Assembly (NCBI RefSeq): GCF_900091605.1
Contig: NZ_FMCQ01000002.1
Location: forward strand, 434,001 to 498,000
DNA: 64,000 bases
Source: Micromonospora tulbaghiae
Lineage (GTDB): Bacteria > Actinomycetota > Actinomycetes > Mycobacteriales > Micromonosporaceae
Reading direction: 5' to 3'
The position numbers were made by a program, and so were the translations under genes. Every line of letters begins with the position of its first letter. Within the stretch, counting starts at the first letter, position 1. This document shows positions 42,134-50,962 of the stretch, one piece after another. Below the pieces are notes generated by a model. That model searched no databases. It was not told the origin of the DNA and worked only from the letters and a program-made list of their open reading frames with translations.

Positions 42134-43468
42134 TCACGCCAGCGTGCGGACCGCCCGCAGCGCCGCCTCCACGTCCTGCTCGCCGTTGGCGATCGTCGCG
42201 CCGAAGCGCAGGTACGACGGCCGGTAGGGGGTGCTGCTGGCGACCACACCGGCCGACCACAGCCGGTTCACCGCCTCGCCCACCGGCACGCCGGGCACCT
42301 CGCAGCAGACCACACCGGCGGACAGGTCGGCGGCGCGCGGCGTGACCAGCCGGACGCCCCGGATGCCGGCCAGCCCCTCCTTGAGCCGGCCGGCGAGCTC
42401 CCGGGTGCGCTCGGCGACCCGGGCCGGGCCGATGCGCCGGTGGAACGCGAACGCGTCGGCGAGCGCCCAGCGGTGCTCGAAGCTGTGGTAGCCGCCGGGC
42501 GTGTGCGCCGGGCCCGGCGGCACGGGCTGCCCACCCGTGCCGCCGGCGAGCCAGCGACCGATGTCGCGTCCGTCGAAGCTGGGGATCACCGGCGTCATCC
42601 GGGCCCACGCCCGCTCGGCGGCCCAGACCAGGCCGGTGCCGCGCGGCCCGAGCAGCCACTTGTGGCAGCCGGAGACCAGCACGTCGCAGCCGAGCTGCTC
42701 GGGTGTGGACGCGTCGGCGCCGAAGCCGTGCACCGCGTCGAGGCAGAGCAACGCCTCCGGGCTGCGCTCGCGGACCGCCTCGGCCAGCCGGCGTACCGGC
42801 AGCTTCACGCCGGTGCTGGAGTGCACCCAGGTCAGCGCCACCACCCGGGTACGCGGCGTGAGCGCCGCGGTGAGGCCCGCGACCATCTCGTCCGCCCCGG
42901 CCGTGGCCGCGTCGCGGTAGAGGCGGGCCCGGCGTACGGTCACCCCGTCGCGTTCGGCGCGCAACCGCAGCGACTCGTGGGTGGCGTAGAAGTCGTGCTC
43001 GGTGGTCAGCACCTCGTCGCCCGGTCGCAGCCGGATCGCGCCGTAGAGCAGGCCGAGGCCCATGGTCGTGGAGTCGGTGAGCGCGATGTGGTCCGAGCGG
43101 GCGCCGAGGTGCCCGGCCGCCGCGGCGAGCACCGCCCGGTCCAGCCGTTCCTCGTTCGCGGCCAGGTAGCCGGAGGCGTCCCGGTCGAGGCCGGCGCGGT
43201 GGGTGGCCACGGCGGCCCGTACCGGGGCCGGGTGCGGGGCGAAGACGAACGTGGCCAGGTGCGCCCGGGAGCGGTCGAGCGCGAACTGGGCGCGGACGCT
43301 GTCCCAGCTGGCCGGATCCAGGGCGGGCGCGTCGTCGGACACCGCGGTCCCGCCCGCCGGGCGGTCCGGGTCGCAGCCGGTGGCCAGGCCGGTGACGCCG
43401 GCCGCCGCGGTCGCGCCGAGCAGGTGCCGCCGGGTCAGGGGCCGTCGGGTCGGATGCATGGGGTCCAT
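42134..43468 (-). CDS. Tat-exported class V aminotransferase-like PLP lipoprotein
   Basis: 444 residues. The N-terminus combines a twin-arginine motif (TRRHLLGAT, Arg 13-14) with a lipobox (LATGC, C32), so a folded PLP enzyme appears to be exported and anchored outside. The body is a fold-type I class V aminotransferase, closest to isopenicillin-N epimerase/cysteine desulfurase-like proteins. TDSTTMGLGLLYGAI is the cofactor phosphate loop, CLDAVHGFG has the Asp-His pair, and K270 in SGCHKWLLGPRG is the Schiff-base Lys. All PLP residues are present, so it is likely active. Substrate unknown. ATG at 43459 is an alternative start that keeps the signal. Confidence 0.82.
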   Translation of the reverse strand: MDPMHPTRRPLTRRHLLGATAAAGVTGLATGCDPDRPAGGTAVSDDAPALDPASWDSVRAQFALDRSRAHLATFVFAPHPAPVRAAVATHRAGLDRDASGYLAANEERLDRAVLAAAAGHLGARSDHIALTDSTTMGLGLLYGAIRLRPGDEVLTTEHDFYATHESLRLRAERDGVTVRRARLYRDAATAGADEMVAGLTAALTPRTRVVALTWVHSSTGVKLPVRRLAEAVRERSPEALLCLDAVHGFGADASTPEQLGCDVLVSGCHKWLLGPRGTGLVWAAERAWARMTPVIPSFDGRDIGRWLAGGTGGQPVPPGPAHTPGGYHSFEHRWALADAFAFHRRIGPARVAERTRELAGRLKEGLAGIRGVRLVTPRAADLSAGVVCCEVPGVPVGEAVNRLWSAGVVASSTPYRPSYLRFGATIANGEQDVEAALRAVRTLA

Positions 43469-43509
43469 CGTCCGCCGTGCACGTCACGGCCGGGTCACCG
43501 CCCGGGGAC

Positions 43510-43523
43510 CGGTGATTTCACCG
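43510..43523. promoter_or_regulatory. Inverted repeat in the divergent aminotransferase/cutinase region
   Basis: CGGTGA (43510-43515) TT TCACCG (43518-43523), perfect six-base arms. Only 125 bases separate the divergent genes. A possible regulator site; TGTAAT at 43566-43571 could be the -10 of the cutinase gene. Confidence 0.35.
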
Positions 43524-43593
43524 ATGCGCGCCGGTGGCCCGGACGCGGATGCTGACGCATGTCGATGTAATTCCGGCGCAAGGAGTGACCGAC

Positions 43594-44481
43594 GTGCCCA
43601 CCACCCGTTCCCGTACCCCCGTCCGTGCCCTCGCCCGTCTCGCCGTGGCGGCACTGCTCGCCACCGGCGGCGCCCTCGCCGTCCCGGCCGCGGCGAGCGC
43701 GGCCAGCCCCTACGAGCGCGGCCCGGCGCCCACGAGCGCCATCCTGGAGGCCAGCCGCGGCCCGTTCGCCACCTCGTCGATCAACGTCTCGTCGTTGAGC
43801 GTGACCGGCTTCGGCGGCGGCGTCATCTACTACCCGACCAGCACCGCCGAGGGCACCTTCGGCGCGGTCGCCATCTCGCCCGGCTACACCGCCGCCTGGT
43901 CCAGCCTGAGCTGGCTCGGACCGCGGATCGCCTCGCACGGCTTCGTGGTGATCGGCATCGAGACCAACACCCGGCTGGACCAGCCGGACAGCCGGGGCCG
44001 CCAGCTCCTGGCCGCGCTGGACTACCTGACCCAGCGCAGCTCGGTGCGCGGCCGGATCGACTCCTCGCGGCTCGCCGTGGCCGGGCACTCGATGGGTGGC
44101 GGCGGCAGCCTGGAGGCCGCGGCGGCCCGGCCGTCGTTGCAGGCCGCCGTCCCGCTCGCGCCGTGGAACCTGGACAAGACCTGGTCCGAGGTGCGGGTGC
44201 CGACGCTCATCATCGGCGGCGAGACCGACAGCGTGGCGCCGGTGGCGACCCACTCGATCCCGTTCTACAACAGCATCCCGGCGTCCTCGGAGAAGGCGTA
44301 CCTGGAGCTGGACGGCGCGAGCCACTTCTTCCCGCAGACGACGAACACGCCGACGGCGAAGCAGATGGTGGCCTGGCTGAAGCGGTTCGTCGACGACGAC
44401 ACCCGCTACGAGCAGTTCCTCTGCCCGGGCCCGAGCGGGTCGGCGATCCAGGAGTACCGCAACACCTGCCCCAGCTCCTGA
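43594..44481 (+). CDS. Secreted cutinase / polyester hydrolase (PET-hydrolase-like)
   Basis: 295 residues. Signal peptide to about residue 34 ([27 protein letters not shown]), then an alpha/beta-hydrolase of the actinomycete cutinase group. The mature start [33 protein letters not shown] (oxyanion and aromatic clamp), GHSMGGGG with S166, the PWNLDKTW tryptophan, D212 in [10 protein letters not shown] and H244 in GASHFFP match Thermobifida-type cutinases and leaf-branch-compost cutinase closely. Two Cys near the C-terminus (FLCPGP, NTCPSS) give the usual disulfide. Start GTG at 43594 follows AAGGAG by eight bases. Natural role is cutin or suberin ester hydrolysis; action on PET is inference from family likeness. 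Confidence 0.9.
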   Translation: MPTTRSRTPVRALARLAVAALLATGGALAVPAAASAASPYERGPAPTSAILEASRGPFATSSINVSSLSVTGFGGGVIYYPTSTAEGTFGAVAISPGYTAAWSSLSWLGPRIASHGFVVIGIETNTRLDQPDSRGRQLLAALDYLTQRSSVRGRIDSSRLAVAGHSMGGGGSLEAAAARPSLQAAVPLAPWNLDKTWSEVRVPTLIIGGETDSVAPVATHSIPFYNSIPASSEKAYLELDGASHFFPQTTNTPTAKQMVAWLKRFVDDDTRYEQFLCPGPSGSAIQEYRNTCPSS

Positions 44482-44489
44482 ACCCCACC

Positions 44490-44529
44490 GCTGTCGGGGT
44501 GGCCGCCGTACGGCGGCCACCCCGACAGC
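44490..44529 (+). terminator. Very strong hairpin terminator after the cutinase gene
   Basis: A perfect 18-bp stem GCTGTCGGGGTGGCCGCC (44490-44507) / GGCGGCCACCCCGACAGC (44512-44529) with a GTAC loop, nine bases after the stop. Confidence 0.8.
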
Positions 44530-44576
44530 GTGTCCGCCTCTTTTCCGACGGGTTGCCCATAGGTGACACTGGATGC

Positions 44577-47291
44577 ATGGTTTCTGCATCGACAGTGCAC
44601 ATAGCCTTGCGGGGTCGGGACGACGAGTGCGACGCGATCCGCCGCCTCCTCGACCGCGACGACGGCGGCGCGCTGCTGTTCCACGGGCCGCCCGGCTCCG
44701 GGCGCAGCGCCCTGCTGGCGTACGCCCGCAGGTGGGCCGGGCAGCGCGCGGTGCTCGCCGGCGCCGGCCTGGCCGACGAGGCCACACTGCCCTACGCCGG
44801 GCTGCACCGCCTGCTCGACCCGGTGCTGGACGCGGACGCGGCGCTCCCGGTGCGGCAGCGGCGGCTGCTGCGCCGCGCGCTCGGCGGCGACGGGTGCCCG
44901 GCCGAGCAGCGGCTGGCCCTGGCCGCGGCGGTGCGGTCCCTGCTCGCCGCCGTGGCGGCGGACCGGCCGCTGCTGTGCACGGTGGACGACCTCGACACCG
45001 GCGATCCGCAGAGCGCCTGGACGCTGGCCGTGGTGGCGCGCCGGCTGCGCCGGCTGCCGGTGGCGATGCTGCTGAGCGCCACCGCGCCGGCCACTGTCGA
45101 CGGCGTACCGGCCCACGGGTTGCGCCCGCTGGACGCCCACGAGTGCCGCGCGATGCTCGCCGGGCTGCGGGAGCGGCCACCCGCGCCGGTGGCCGCCGCG
45201 CTGGCCGCGCTCAGCCGAGGAAGCCCGGCCGCGCTCGCCGACCTGGCGGGCAGCCTCACCCCCGGCCAGTGGCGAGGCGAGGCGCCGCTGCCCGACGCGC
45301 CGCCGGTGGACGGCGCGCTCGCCGCCGCGTACCGGGCCCGCCTGGACCGGCTGCCGGTACCGACCCGGCGGATGGTGCTGCTGGCCGCGCTCGACCCCGG
45401 TGACGACCCGGGCACGCTCGTCCGTGCCGCGTGGGCGGCCGGCCTGACGCTCGAGGCGCTCGCCCCCGCCGAGGCGGCCGGCCTGCTGCGCACCGGGCCC
45501 GGCGGGGTGACGTTCCCGCACCCGCTCGCCCGGACGATGATCACCGCCGTCGCGCCGCTCGCCGACCTGCGCGCGGCCCACCTGCTGCTGGCCGGCACGC
45601 TGGCCGAGGGCGCGCTGGGCCGGGCGCTGCGCCACGCCACCGCCGCCGACTGTCCGTCCGACGTGCTCGCCGCCGAGCTGACGGCGGCGGTCGACGAGGT
45701 GCCGGACCGCGCCGCCGCGGCGGTCGTGCTGCGCCGCGCCGCCGAACTGAGCCCCGACCCCGGCCGCGCCGCCGAGCTGACCATCGCCGCCGCGCGGTGC
45801 GCCTGGACCGCCGGCGACCCGGACCAGGCCCGAGGGCTGCTACGGCGCCTGACTGCGGGACCGGCGCACGGCCGGGCCGACCTGCTCCGCGGCGACATGC
45901 AACTGCGCTGCGACGCGCCCGCCGCAGCGGTCGCCACGCTGCTGGCCGCCGCCGACGCGATCGCGCCGGCCGACCGGCGGGCCGCGCTGCTGGCGCTGGT
46001 CCGGGCCGGCGAGGCCATCTGCGTCACCGGCGACCAGTACCGGTACGCCGAGGTGGCCCGCCGGGCCGAGGCGCTGCGGCGGCCCGGCGACCCGCCCGAA
46101 CTCGACCTGCTCGCCACGTTCGCCGAGGGCGTCGGGGCGACGCTGCGCGGCGACCACGCGCGCGGCGGCCCGGCGCTGCGCCGGGTCGTCGTGATCGGCG
46201 GCCGGCTGACCGGGCCCGCGCTCACCCCTGGCGCGCTCGTCTGCGCCGCCGCGGCCGCCCTGCTGGTCGCCGTGGACGGTCCCGCGCACCGGCTCGCCGG
46301 CCGGGCGGTGGAGGTGGCCCGCTCGCGCGGCCAGCTGTCCCTGCTGCCCCGGGCGCTGGAGCTGCGGGCCGTCGCCGAATACTGGCTGGGCCGGCACGAG
46401 GCCGCGGCGGAGACCGCCCGCGAGGGCGTGCACGCCGCCCGCGCCGGTGGCCAGCACGTGTGCGCCCAGGTGCACCTCGGCATCCTGGCCGTGCTGGCCG
46501 CGGTCCGCGCCGACCGGGACGCCGCGCTGGCCCGGATCGCCGAGATCGGTGACGGGGCCGCGCCGGGGAGCCGGCCGGACGCGTACGCCCGCTGGGCGCT
46601 CGGCGTGCTGGACCTGATCGACGGCCGGTACGCCGACGCGGTGGCCCGGCTGTCCGCGCTGGCCCGTACCGGCACCGGCCGGGGGCAGGTGCTGGTCCAG
46701 GTGATGGCCACGCCGTACCTGGTGGAGGCCGCCGCCCACGACGGCGGGCGGCCGGCCGCCGCGCTGGCCGTGTTCGACCACTGGGCCAGCAGCACGGCGA
46801 GCCCGTCGCGGCGGGCGCTCGCCGCGCGCTGCCGGGCGCTGCTGGCGCCGCGCGGCGGCCCGGAGGCCGAACGGGAGTTCCACGCGGCGCTGCGGCTGCA
46901 CCCGGCCGACACCGACCGGTTCGAGCGCGCCCGCACCGAGTTGCTGTTCGGCCGCGAGCTGCGCCGCCGGCGCCGGCCCCGGGACGCCCGCGCGCACCTG
47001 CACCGGGCCCGGGAGGCGTTCACGCTGCTCGGCGCGACCGTCTGGGCCGACCGGGCGGGGGAGGAGTTGCGCGCGGCGGGGGAGTCGGTCGGGCCGGTGC
47101 GGCACGGTCCGGAGCAGCTGCTGACCGGGCAGCAGCTGCACATCGCCCGGCTGGTCGCGGAAGGGGCGACCAACCGGGAGATCGCCACCCGGATGTGCCT
47201 GTCCACCCGGACCGTCGACCACCACCTGCGCAACGTCTTCCACCGGCTCGGCGTGCGCTCGCGTACCGAACTGGCCCGCCTGTTGTCCTGA
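44577..47291 (+). CDS. LAL-type LuxR-family transcriptional regulator
   Basis: 904 residues. An N-terminal AAA-like ATPase has P-loop HGPPGSGRSALL (about 36-46), in which the usual Walker A Lys is Arg, and Walker B LLCTVDDLDTGD. A long helical repeat region follows (about 250-830), then the C-terminal LuxR HTH (LTGQQLHIARLVAEGATNREIATRMCLSTRTVDHHLRNVFHRLGVRSRTEL). This is the large ATP-binding LuxR class, often pathway activators in antibiotic clusters. The ATG at 44577 opens the ATPase domain; frames upstream are antisense-like. Likely target is the oxygenase/cyclase cassette 1 kb downstream, which is inference from position. Confidence 0.83.
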   Translation: MVSASTVHIALRGRDDECDAIRRLLDRDDGGALLFHGPPGSGRSALLAYARRWAGQRAVLAGAGLADEATLPYAGLHRLLDPVLDADAALPVRQRRLLRRALGGDGCPAEQRLALAAAVRSLLAAVAADRPLLCTVDDLDTGDPQSAWTLAVVARRLRRLPVAMLLSATAPATVDGVPAHGLRPLDAHECRAMLAGLRERPPAPVAAALAALSRGSPAALADLAGSLTPGQWRGEAPLPDAPPVDGALAAAYRARLDRLPVPTRRMVLLAALDPGDDPGTLVRAAWAAGLTLEALAPAEAAGLLRTGPGGVTFPHPLARTMITAVAPLADLRAAHLLLAGTLAEGALGRALRHATAADCPSDVLAAELTAAVDEVPDRAAAAVVLRRAAELSPDPGRAAELTIAAARCAWTAGDPDQARGLLRRLTAGPAHGRADLLRGDMQLRCDAPAAAVATLLAAADAIAPADRRAALLALVRAGEAICVTGDQYRYAEVARRAEALRRPGDPPELDLLATFAEGVGATLRGDHARGGPALRRVVVIGGRLTGPALTPGALVCAAAAALLVAVDGPAHRLAGRAVEVARSRGQLSLLPRALELRAVAEYWLGRHEAAAETAREGVHAARAGGQHVCAQVHLGILAVLAAVRADRDAALARIAEIGDGAAPGSRPDAYARWALGVLDLIDGRYADAVARLSALARTGTGRGQVLVQVMATPYLVEAAAHDGGRPAAALAVFDHWASSTASPSRRALAARCRALLAPRGGPEAEREFHAALRLHPADTDRFERARTELLFGRELRRRRRPRDARAHLHRAREAFTLLGATVWADRAGEELRAAGESVGPVRHGPEQLLTGQQLHIARLVAEGATNREIATRMCLSTRTVDHHLRNVFHRLGVRSRTELARLLS

Positions 47292-47424
47292 TCGGGCGGG
47301 CCGGCTCGGTGCGCGTCGTGTCGCGGCCGTCGTCGCGCCCGGCCACGCGCGGGCTGTGCCGAGCCCCGGCGGCGAGTCGGGCCGGGCCGGGCCGGGGGGC
47401 GAGCGGTGTCCGGCCGCGACGCCG

Positions 47425-48183
47425 TCAGCGCAGCGCGGCCACCGCGGCGTCCCCGCCGCCGCGCCAGAGCACGCCGGCCTCGGCGAAGCCGGCCGCGCGC
47501 AGCGCGTCCAGGTGCCACGCCGCGGGCGGGCTCCACTCCGGGCTGTGCCCGGTCGGGTAGATCTGCCGCCGCTTCTCCACGAGCGGGCCGAGCACCGGGT
47601 CGTCGGCCGCCTGCGCCCACCAGTCCGGCCAGGACAGCGCCGCGCCGGCGCGGTGCCGGGCGTCCCGGCGCGCCCGTGCGCGTTCGCCGAGCCGTGCGGT
47701 GAGCGTCGGCATCGCGTCGTCGGGCATGTGGTCGGCGTTGACGAACACGCCGCCGGGGCGCAGCACGTCGCGGATCTCGCGGTAGAGCTCGGCCAGGCGC
47801 GGACCGTCCACCCAGTGCAGGGCGGTGGCGGTGAGTACGGCGTCGTAGTCGCGGTGCGGCAGGGTGGCGGCCCAGTCGGACCGGTTGAGGTCGGCGGTCA
47901 CCACAGTGGCCCGGCCGGCCAGCGCCGCCTCGGCGAGGGTGAGCAGCACCGGGTCGAGGTCGAGCACCGTCACCTCGGCGTCGGGCCGTCGGGCCAGCGC
48001 CCGCAGGCTGATCGAGCCGGTGCCGCCGGCCAGGTCGAGCACCCGCGGCGGCCGGTCGCCGGTGACCGCCTCGACGGCGTCGAGCATCGCGTCGAAGCGG
48101 TGCTCCCGGTCCGGCATGAACGTCTCCTGCTGCCGGTCCCAGCTGTCCTGCCAGGCGCGCACGTCCAAGTCGTAAGGAGTCAT
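47425..48183 (-). CDS. Class I SAM-dependent methyltransferase
   Basis: 252 residues. Motif I RVLDLAGGTGSISLRAL at about 50-66, motif II AEVTVLDLD, and LHWVDGPRLAELYREIRDVLRPGGVFV as the post-motif region. UbiE/COQ5-like small-molecule methylase. The ATG at 48183 (MTPYDLDVR) starts the family sequence; the frame is open upstream to 48270. Divergent from the fused monooxygenase gene, sharing the regulatory gap with the palindrome at 48222-48246, so it may belong to the same pathway as an O- or C-methyltransferase. Confidence 0.8.
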   Translation of the reverse strand: MTPYDLDVRAWQDSWDRQQETFMPDREHRFDAMLDAVEAVTGDRPPRVLDLAGGTGSISLRALARRPDAEVTVLDLDPVLLTLAEAALAGRATVVTADLNRSDWAATLPHRDYDAVLTATALHWVDGPRLAELYREIRDVLRPGGVFVNADHMPDDAMPTLTARLGERARARRDARHRAGAALSWPDWWAQAADDPVLGPLVEKRRQIYPTGHSPEWSPPAAWHLDALRAAGFAEAGVLWRGGGDAAVAALR

Positions 48184-48221
48184 GCCGCTCACGATAGTTA
48201 CCGCTAGGGGCCCTGTCGAGG

Positions 48222-48246
48222 CTTGTTGCCAAACTTTTGCAATAAG
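48222..48246. promoter_or_regulatory. Palindromic operator candidate of the tailoring cassette
   Basis: CTTGTTGCCAAA (48222-48233), a central C, TTTTGCAATAAG (48235-48246): 10 of 12 arm bases pair. It forms an AT-rich island in a 182-base divergent gap, the typical setting for a TetR/MarR or LuxR-type site. The binder is unknown. Confidence 0.5.
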
Positions 48247-48365
48247 TGGGGAGCGTCCCGACGGCGTCACCGGGACCGGACGTGCGGCGGGCCGACGGTG
48301 ACGAGCGGGTGACGCGCGCTGCGGCAGGGTCGCGGCACGACGACGGCACCGTTCGAGGGGGCTGC

Positions 48366-50645
48366 ATGATCAGGACGATGCTCCGGCTGCGCGCGCGCAC
48401 CGGCTGCGAGCCCGCGGTCGGGCCGGCCTTCGAGACGGTCGCCGGGCAGCTCGGCGCCCTGGCCGGCAACCTGCGGCACGAGCTGCTGCGCGACGCCCTC
48501 GACCCGAGCGGCTTCGTCGTCGTCACCGAGTGGGCCGACGAGGCGGCGCTGCGCGCGTACCGGCGCGGGCCGGTGGCGGCCCGCCTGGCCGGCCTGCTCC
48601 GGCCGCTGGCCGAGCCGGCGGACGGCCCCGAGTACCCGCTGATGCGCGAGACCGGGGACGGAACGGGCCCGGTCTACGTGGACGTCGAGCTGACAGTGCC
48701 GCTCGACCGGCTCGCCGAGTTCCATCGGGGCTACCCCGAGGTGGTCCGGCGGATGACCTCGATACCCGGCTACCGCCGCGAACAGCTGCTGCGCGAACCC
48801 GGCTCGGACATCCACCACATCTTCGCCGAGTGGGACGGCGCCGCGCCGTTCCTCGCCTGGATCGGCGACCCGGCCCACGCCTCGGCGCAGGCCGGACCGA
48901 TCGCACCGTTCCTTCTCGACATCCGGCGCCGGCTGTTCCACGTCGTGCCCGACGCGGACGACCGCCGACACCCCACCACGGGCTGGGAGGCCGACGTGCA
49001 CAGGACAACAGACGTACTCGTCGTCGGGGCGGGGCCCACCGGGCTGACCGCCGCCGTCGAACTGGCCCGGCGGGGCATCGACTGCCTGGTGATCGACAAA
49101 CAGGTCACCCCGCCCGGTCACGCGGACAAGGCGATCGGCGTGCACTGCCGCACCATGGAGATCTGGGAGGAGCAGGGCGTCGTCCGGGAGGCCATGGACG
49201 CCGGCATCTGGCTCACCGGCAACATGGTCTTCGTCAACGGCGAGCAGACCCACCGGATGAGCTGGGAGCTGCCCGGCCTGCCGTACGCCCACCTCGGCCT
49301 GCCGCAGTACGAGACCGAGCGGATCCTCACCGCCCGGCTGGCCACGCTCGGGGTGCGCCCGCAGCGCGGCGCCGAACTGGTCGACTTCACCCAGGACGCC
49401 GAGGGCGTGACCGCCACCGTCCGGACCGCCGACGGCGGCACCGAGACGGTACGCGCGGCGTACCTGGTCGGCGCCGACGGCGCGCACAGCCGGGTACGGG
49501 AGCGGCTCGGGCTCACCTTCACCGGCGGGCTGGGCCGGTTCCCGCAGCTGTTCATGCTGGTGGACGTCGACGTGGACTGGGACATGCCGGACGGGCACCT
49601 GCTGCGGTTCCTGCACATGACCGACGGGCAGATGGACGGGATGCTGGTCTGCGTACCGCTGCGCGGCGAGCACCGCTACCGCATCGCCACCCTCGCCCCG
49701 CCCCGGTTCTTCGCCCAGACCGGCGGGCGCGACGCCCCGCCCGGGTTCAGCGAGGAACTCGACGAGCCGACCATCTCCGACGTGCAGGCCGCGCTGGACC
49801 GCCTCGCGCCACCCGGTACCCGGGCGAGCAACCTGCGCTGGTCCTCGGTGTTCCGGATCAGCCACGGCATCGTCGACCGCTACCGCGAGGGCCGCGTGTT
49901 CGTCGCCGGGGACGCCGCCCACCTGCACCCGCCCGCCGGCGGGCAGGGCATGAACACCGGCATCCAGGACACCTGGAACCTGGCCTGGAAGCTGGCCCTG
50001 GCGGTACGCGGGCTCGCCGCGCCCGGCCTGCTGGACAGCTACGAGACCGAACGGCGGCCGGAGGGCGAGGAGATCGTCGGCCGCGCGGTGCGGATGGCCG
50101 GCACCGAGGAGGTGGACCGCGCCGACCTGGAACGGCAGTTCCTCCAGGAGATGTCCATGCTGCTCAGCTACGCCGGCAGCCCGCTGGTCGGGGAGACCGT
50201 CGCCGACCCGGCAGCGCTCGGTGACGCGCCCCGCCCCGGCGACCGCGCGCCGGACGTGGACGGGCTGCGCCGCCGCGGCGTCGGCCACCCGCTGCGACTG
50301 CGGGACCTGACCCGGGGCACCCGCCACACGCTGCTGCTCTACGCCGACGGCACCGCCGGCGCGGGGGAGCTGGCCGCGTTCACCGGGCTGTGCGCCGACG
50401 CGCGCCGGCTGGCCGGCGGGGAAATCGAGGCGTACCTGCTGCTCGACCCGGACGCCGACGAACCGCGACTGCTCGACCCACCAGTGGTACGCGACGCCGA
50501 GCGGCGCTTCCGCGCCGCGTACGGGCTGGACGGCACCGGTCTGTACCTGATCCGCCCGGACGGGCACGTCGGGTTCCGGGGCGCGCCCGTCGACCCGGAC
50601 GCGCTGCGCAAGCACCTGCACCTGGTGTTCGGGAGCGCCAGGTGA
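48366..50645 (+). CDS. Fused ABM-ABM-FAD aromatic monooxygenase
   Basis: 759 residues. Two antibiotic-biosynthesis-monooxygenase (ABM) domains lie at about 1-95 (MIRTMLRLRARTGCEPAV, FVVVTEWADEAALRAYRRGPV) and 100-205 (VYVDVELTVPLDRLAEFHRGYPEVV, HHIFAEWDG). A group A flavin monooxygenase follows from about 215: Rossmann GAGPTG starting at G221, LVGADGAHSRVRERLG (DG motif) and VFVAGDAAHLHPPAGGQGMNTGIQD (GD motif). The C-terminal thioredoxin-like part ends the chain. Such enzymes hydroxylate or cleave aromatic polyketides with NADPH and O2. The ATG at 48366 follows GAGGGGG. The stop overlaps the next ABM gene (GTGA). The domain fusion itself is unusual. Confidence 0.85.
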   Translation: MIRTMLRLRARTGCEPAVGPAFETVAGQLGALAGNLRHELLRDALDPSGFVVVTEWADEAALRAYRRGPVAARLAGLLRPLAEPADGPEYPLMRETGDGTGPVYVDVELTVPLDRLAEFHRGYPEVVRRMTSIPGYRREQLLREPGSDIHHIFAEWDGAAPFLAWIGDPAHASAQAGPIAPFLLDIRRRLFHVVPDADDRRHPTTGWEADVHRTTDVLVVGAGPTGLTAAVELARRGIDCLVIDKQVTPPGHADKAIGVHCRTMEIWEEQGVVREAMDAGIWLTGNMVFVNGEQTHRMSWELPGLPYAHLGLPQYETERILTARLATLGVRPQRGAELVDFTQDAEGVTATVRTADGGTETVRAAYLVGADGAHSRVRERLGLTFTGGLGRFPQLFMLVDVDVDWDMPDGHLLRFLHMTDGQMDGMLVCVPLRGEHRYRIATLAPPRFFAQTGGRDAPPGFSEELDEPTISDVQAALDRLAPPGTRASNLRWSSVFRISHGIVDRYREGRVFVAGDAAHLHPPAGGQGMNTGIQDTWNLAWKLALAVRGLAAPGLLDSYETERRPEGEEIVGRAVRMAGTEEVDRADLERQFLQEMSMLLSYAGSPLVGETVADPAALGDAPRPGDRAPDVDGLRRRGVGHPLRLRDLTRGTRHTLLLYADGTAGAGELAAFTGLCADARRLAGGEIEAYLLLDPDADEPRLLDPPVVRDAERRFRAAYGLDGTGLYLIRPDGHVGFRGAPVDPDALRKHLHLVFGSAR

Positions 50646-50962
50646 GCCGGGTCCGGACCGTGCTGTCGATGCGGACCCGGGAGGGCTGCGAGGAGCGCTT
50701 CGAGGCCGAGTGGCTCACCGCGGCCGAACAGATCCGCACGCTGGACGGCTGCCTGCACCAGGACCTGGTCCGCGACGCCGACGACCCACGCAGCTACCTG
50801 ATCATCAGCGACTGGGCGGACCGCGAGCGGCTCGACGCGTTCGGCCGCAGCACACACCGGGACCGGCTGCTGAGCATCATCCGCGAGCTGCGCGAGTCCG
50901 CCGACCGGCACACCTACCAGGTGCTGCACAGCGTGACCGGCGAGCCGGGGGAGGGGCGATGA
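50642..50962 (+). CDS. Antibiotic-biosynthesis-monooxygenase (ABM) domain protein
   Basis: 106 residues, a single ferredoxin-like ABM domain (VRTVLSMRTREGCEERFEAEW, YLIISDWADRERLDAFGRS). It resembles the two ABM domains of the preceding gene (LRHELLRD...FVVVTEWAD against LHQDLVRD...YLIISDWAD), so the three may stem from duplication. ActVA-orf6-type ABM proteins oxidise anthrone-like polyketides to quinones without cofactor. GTG start at 50642 overlaps the upstream stop; the stop overlaps the P450 start. Confidence 0.82.
   Translation: MSRVRTVLSMRTREGCEERFEAEWLTAAEQIRTLDGCLHQDLVRDADDPRSYLIISDWADRERLDAFGRSTHRDRLLSIIRELRESADRHTYQVLHSVTGEPGEGR

Noticed and set aside
44792..48526. Long minus-strand open frame opposite the LuxR regulator
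   Set aside because: Ser/Ala/Arg-rich low-complexity translation, no motif, and it covers both a clear regulator and a clear methyltransferase.
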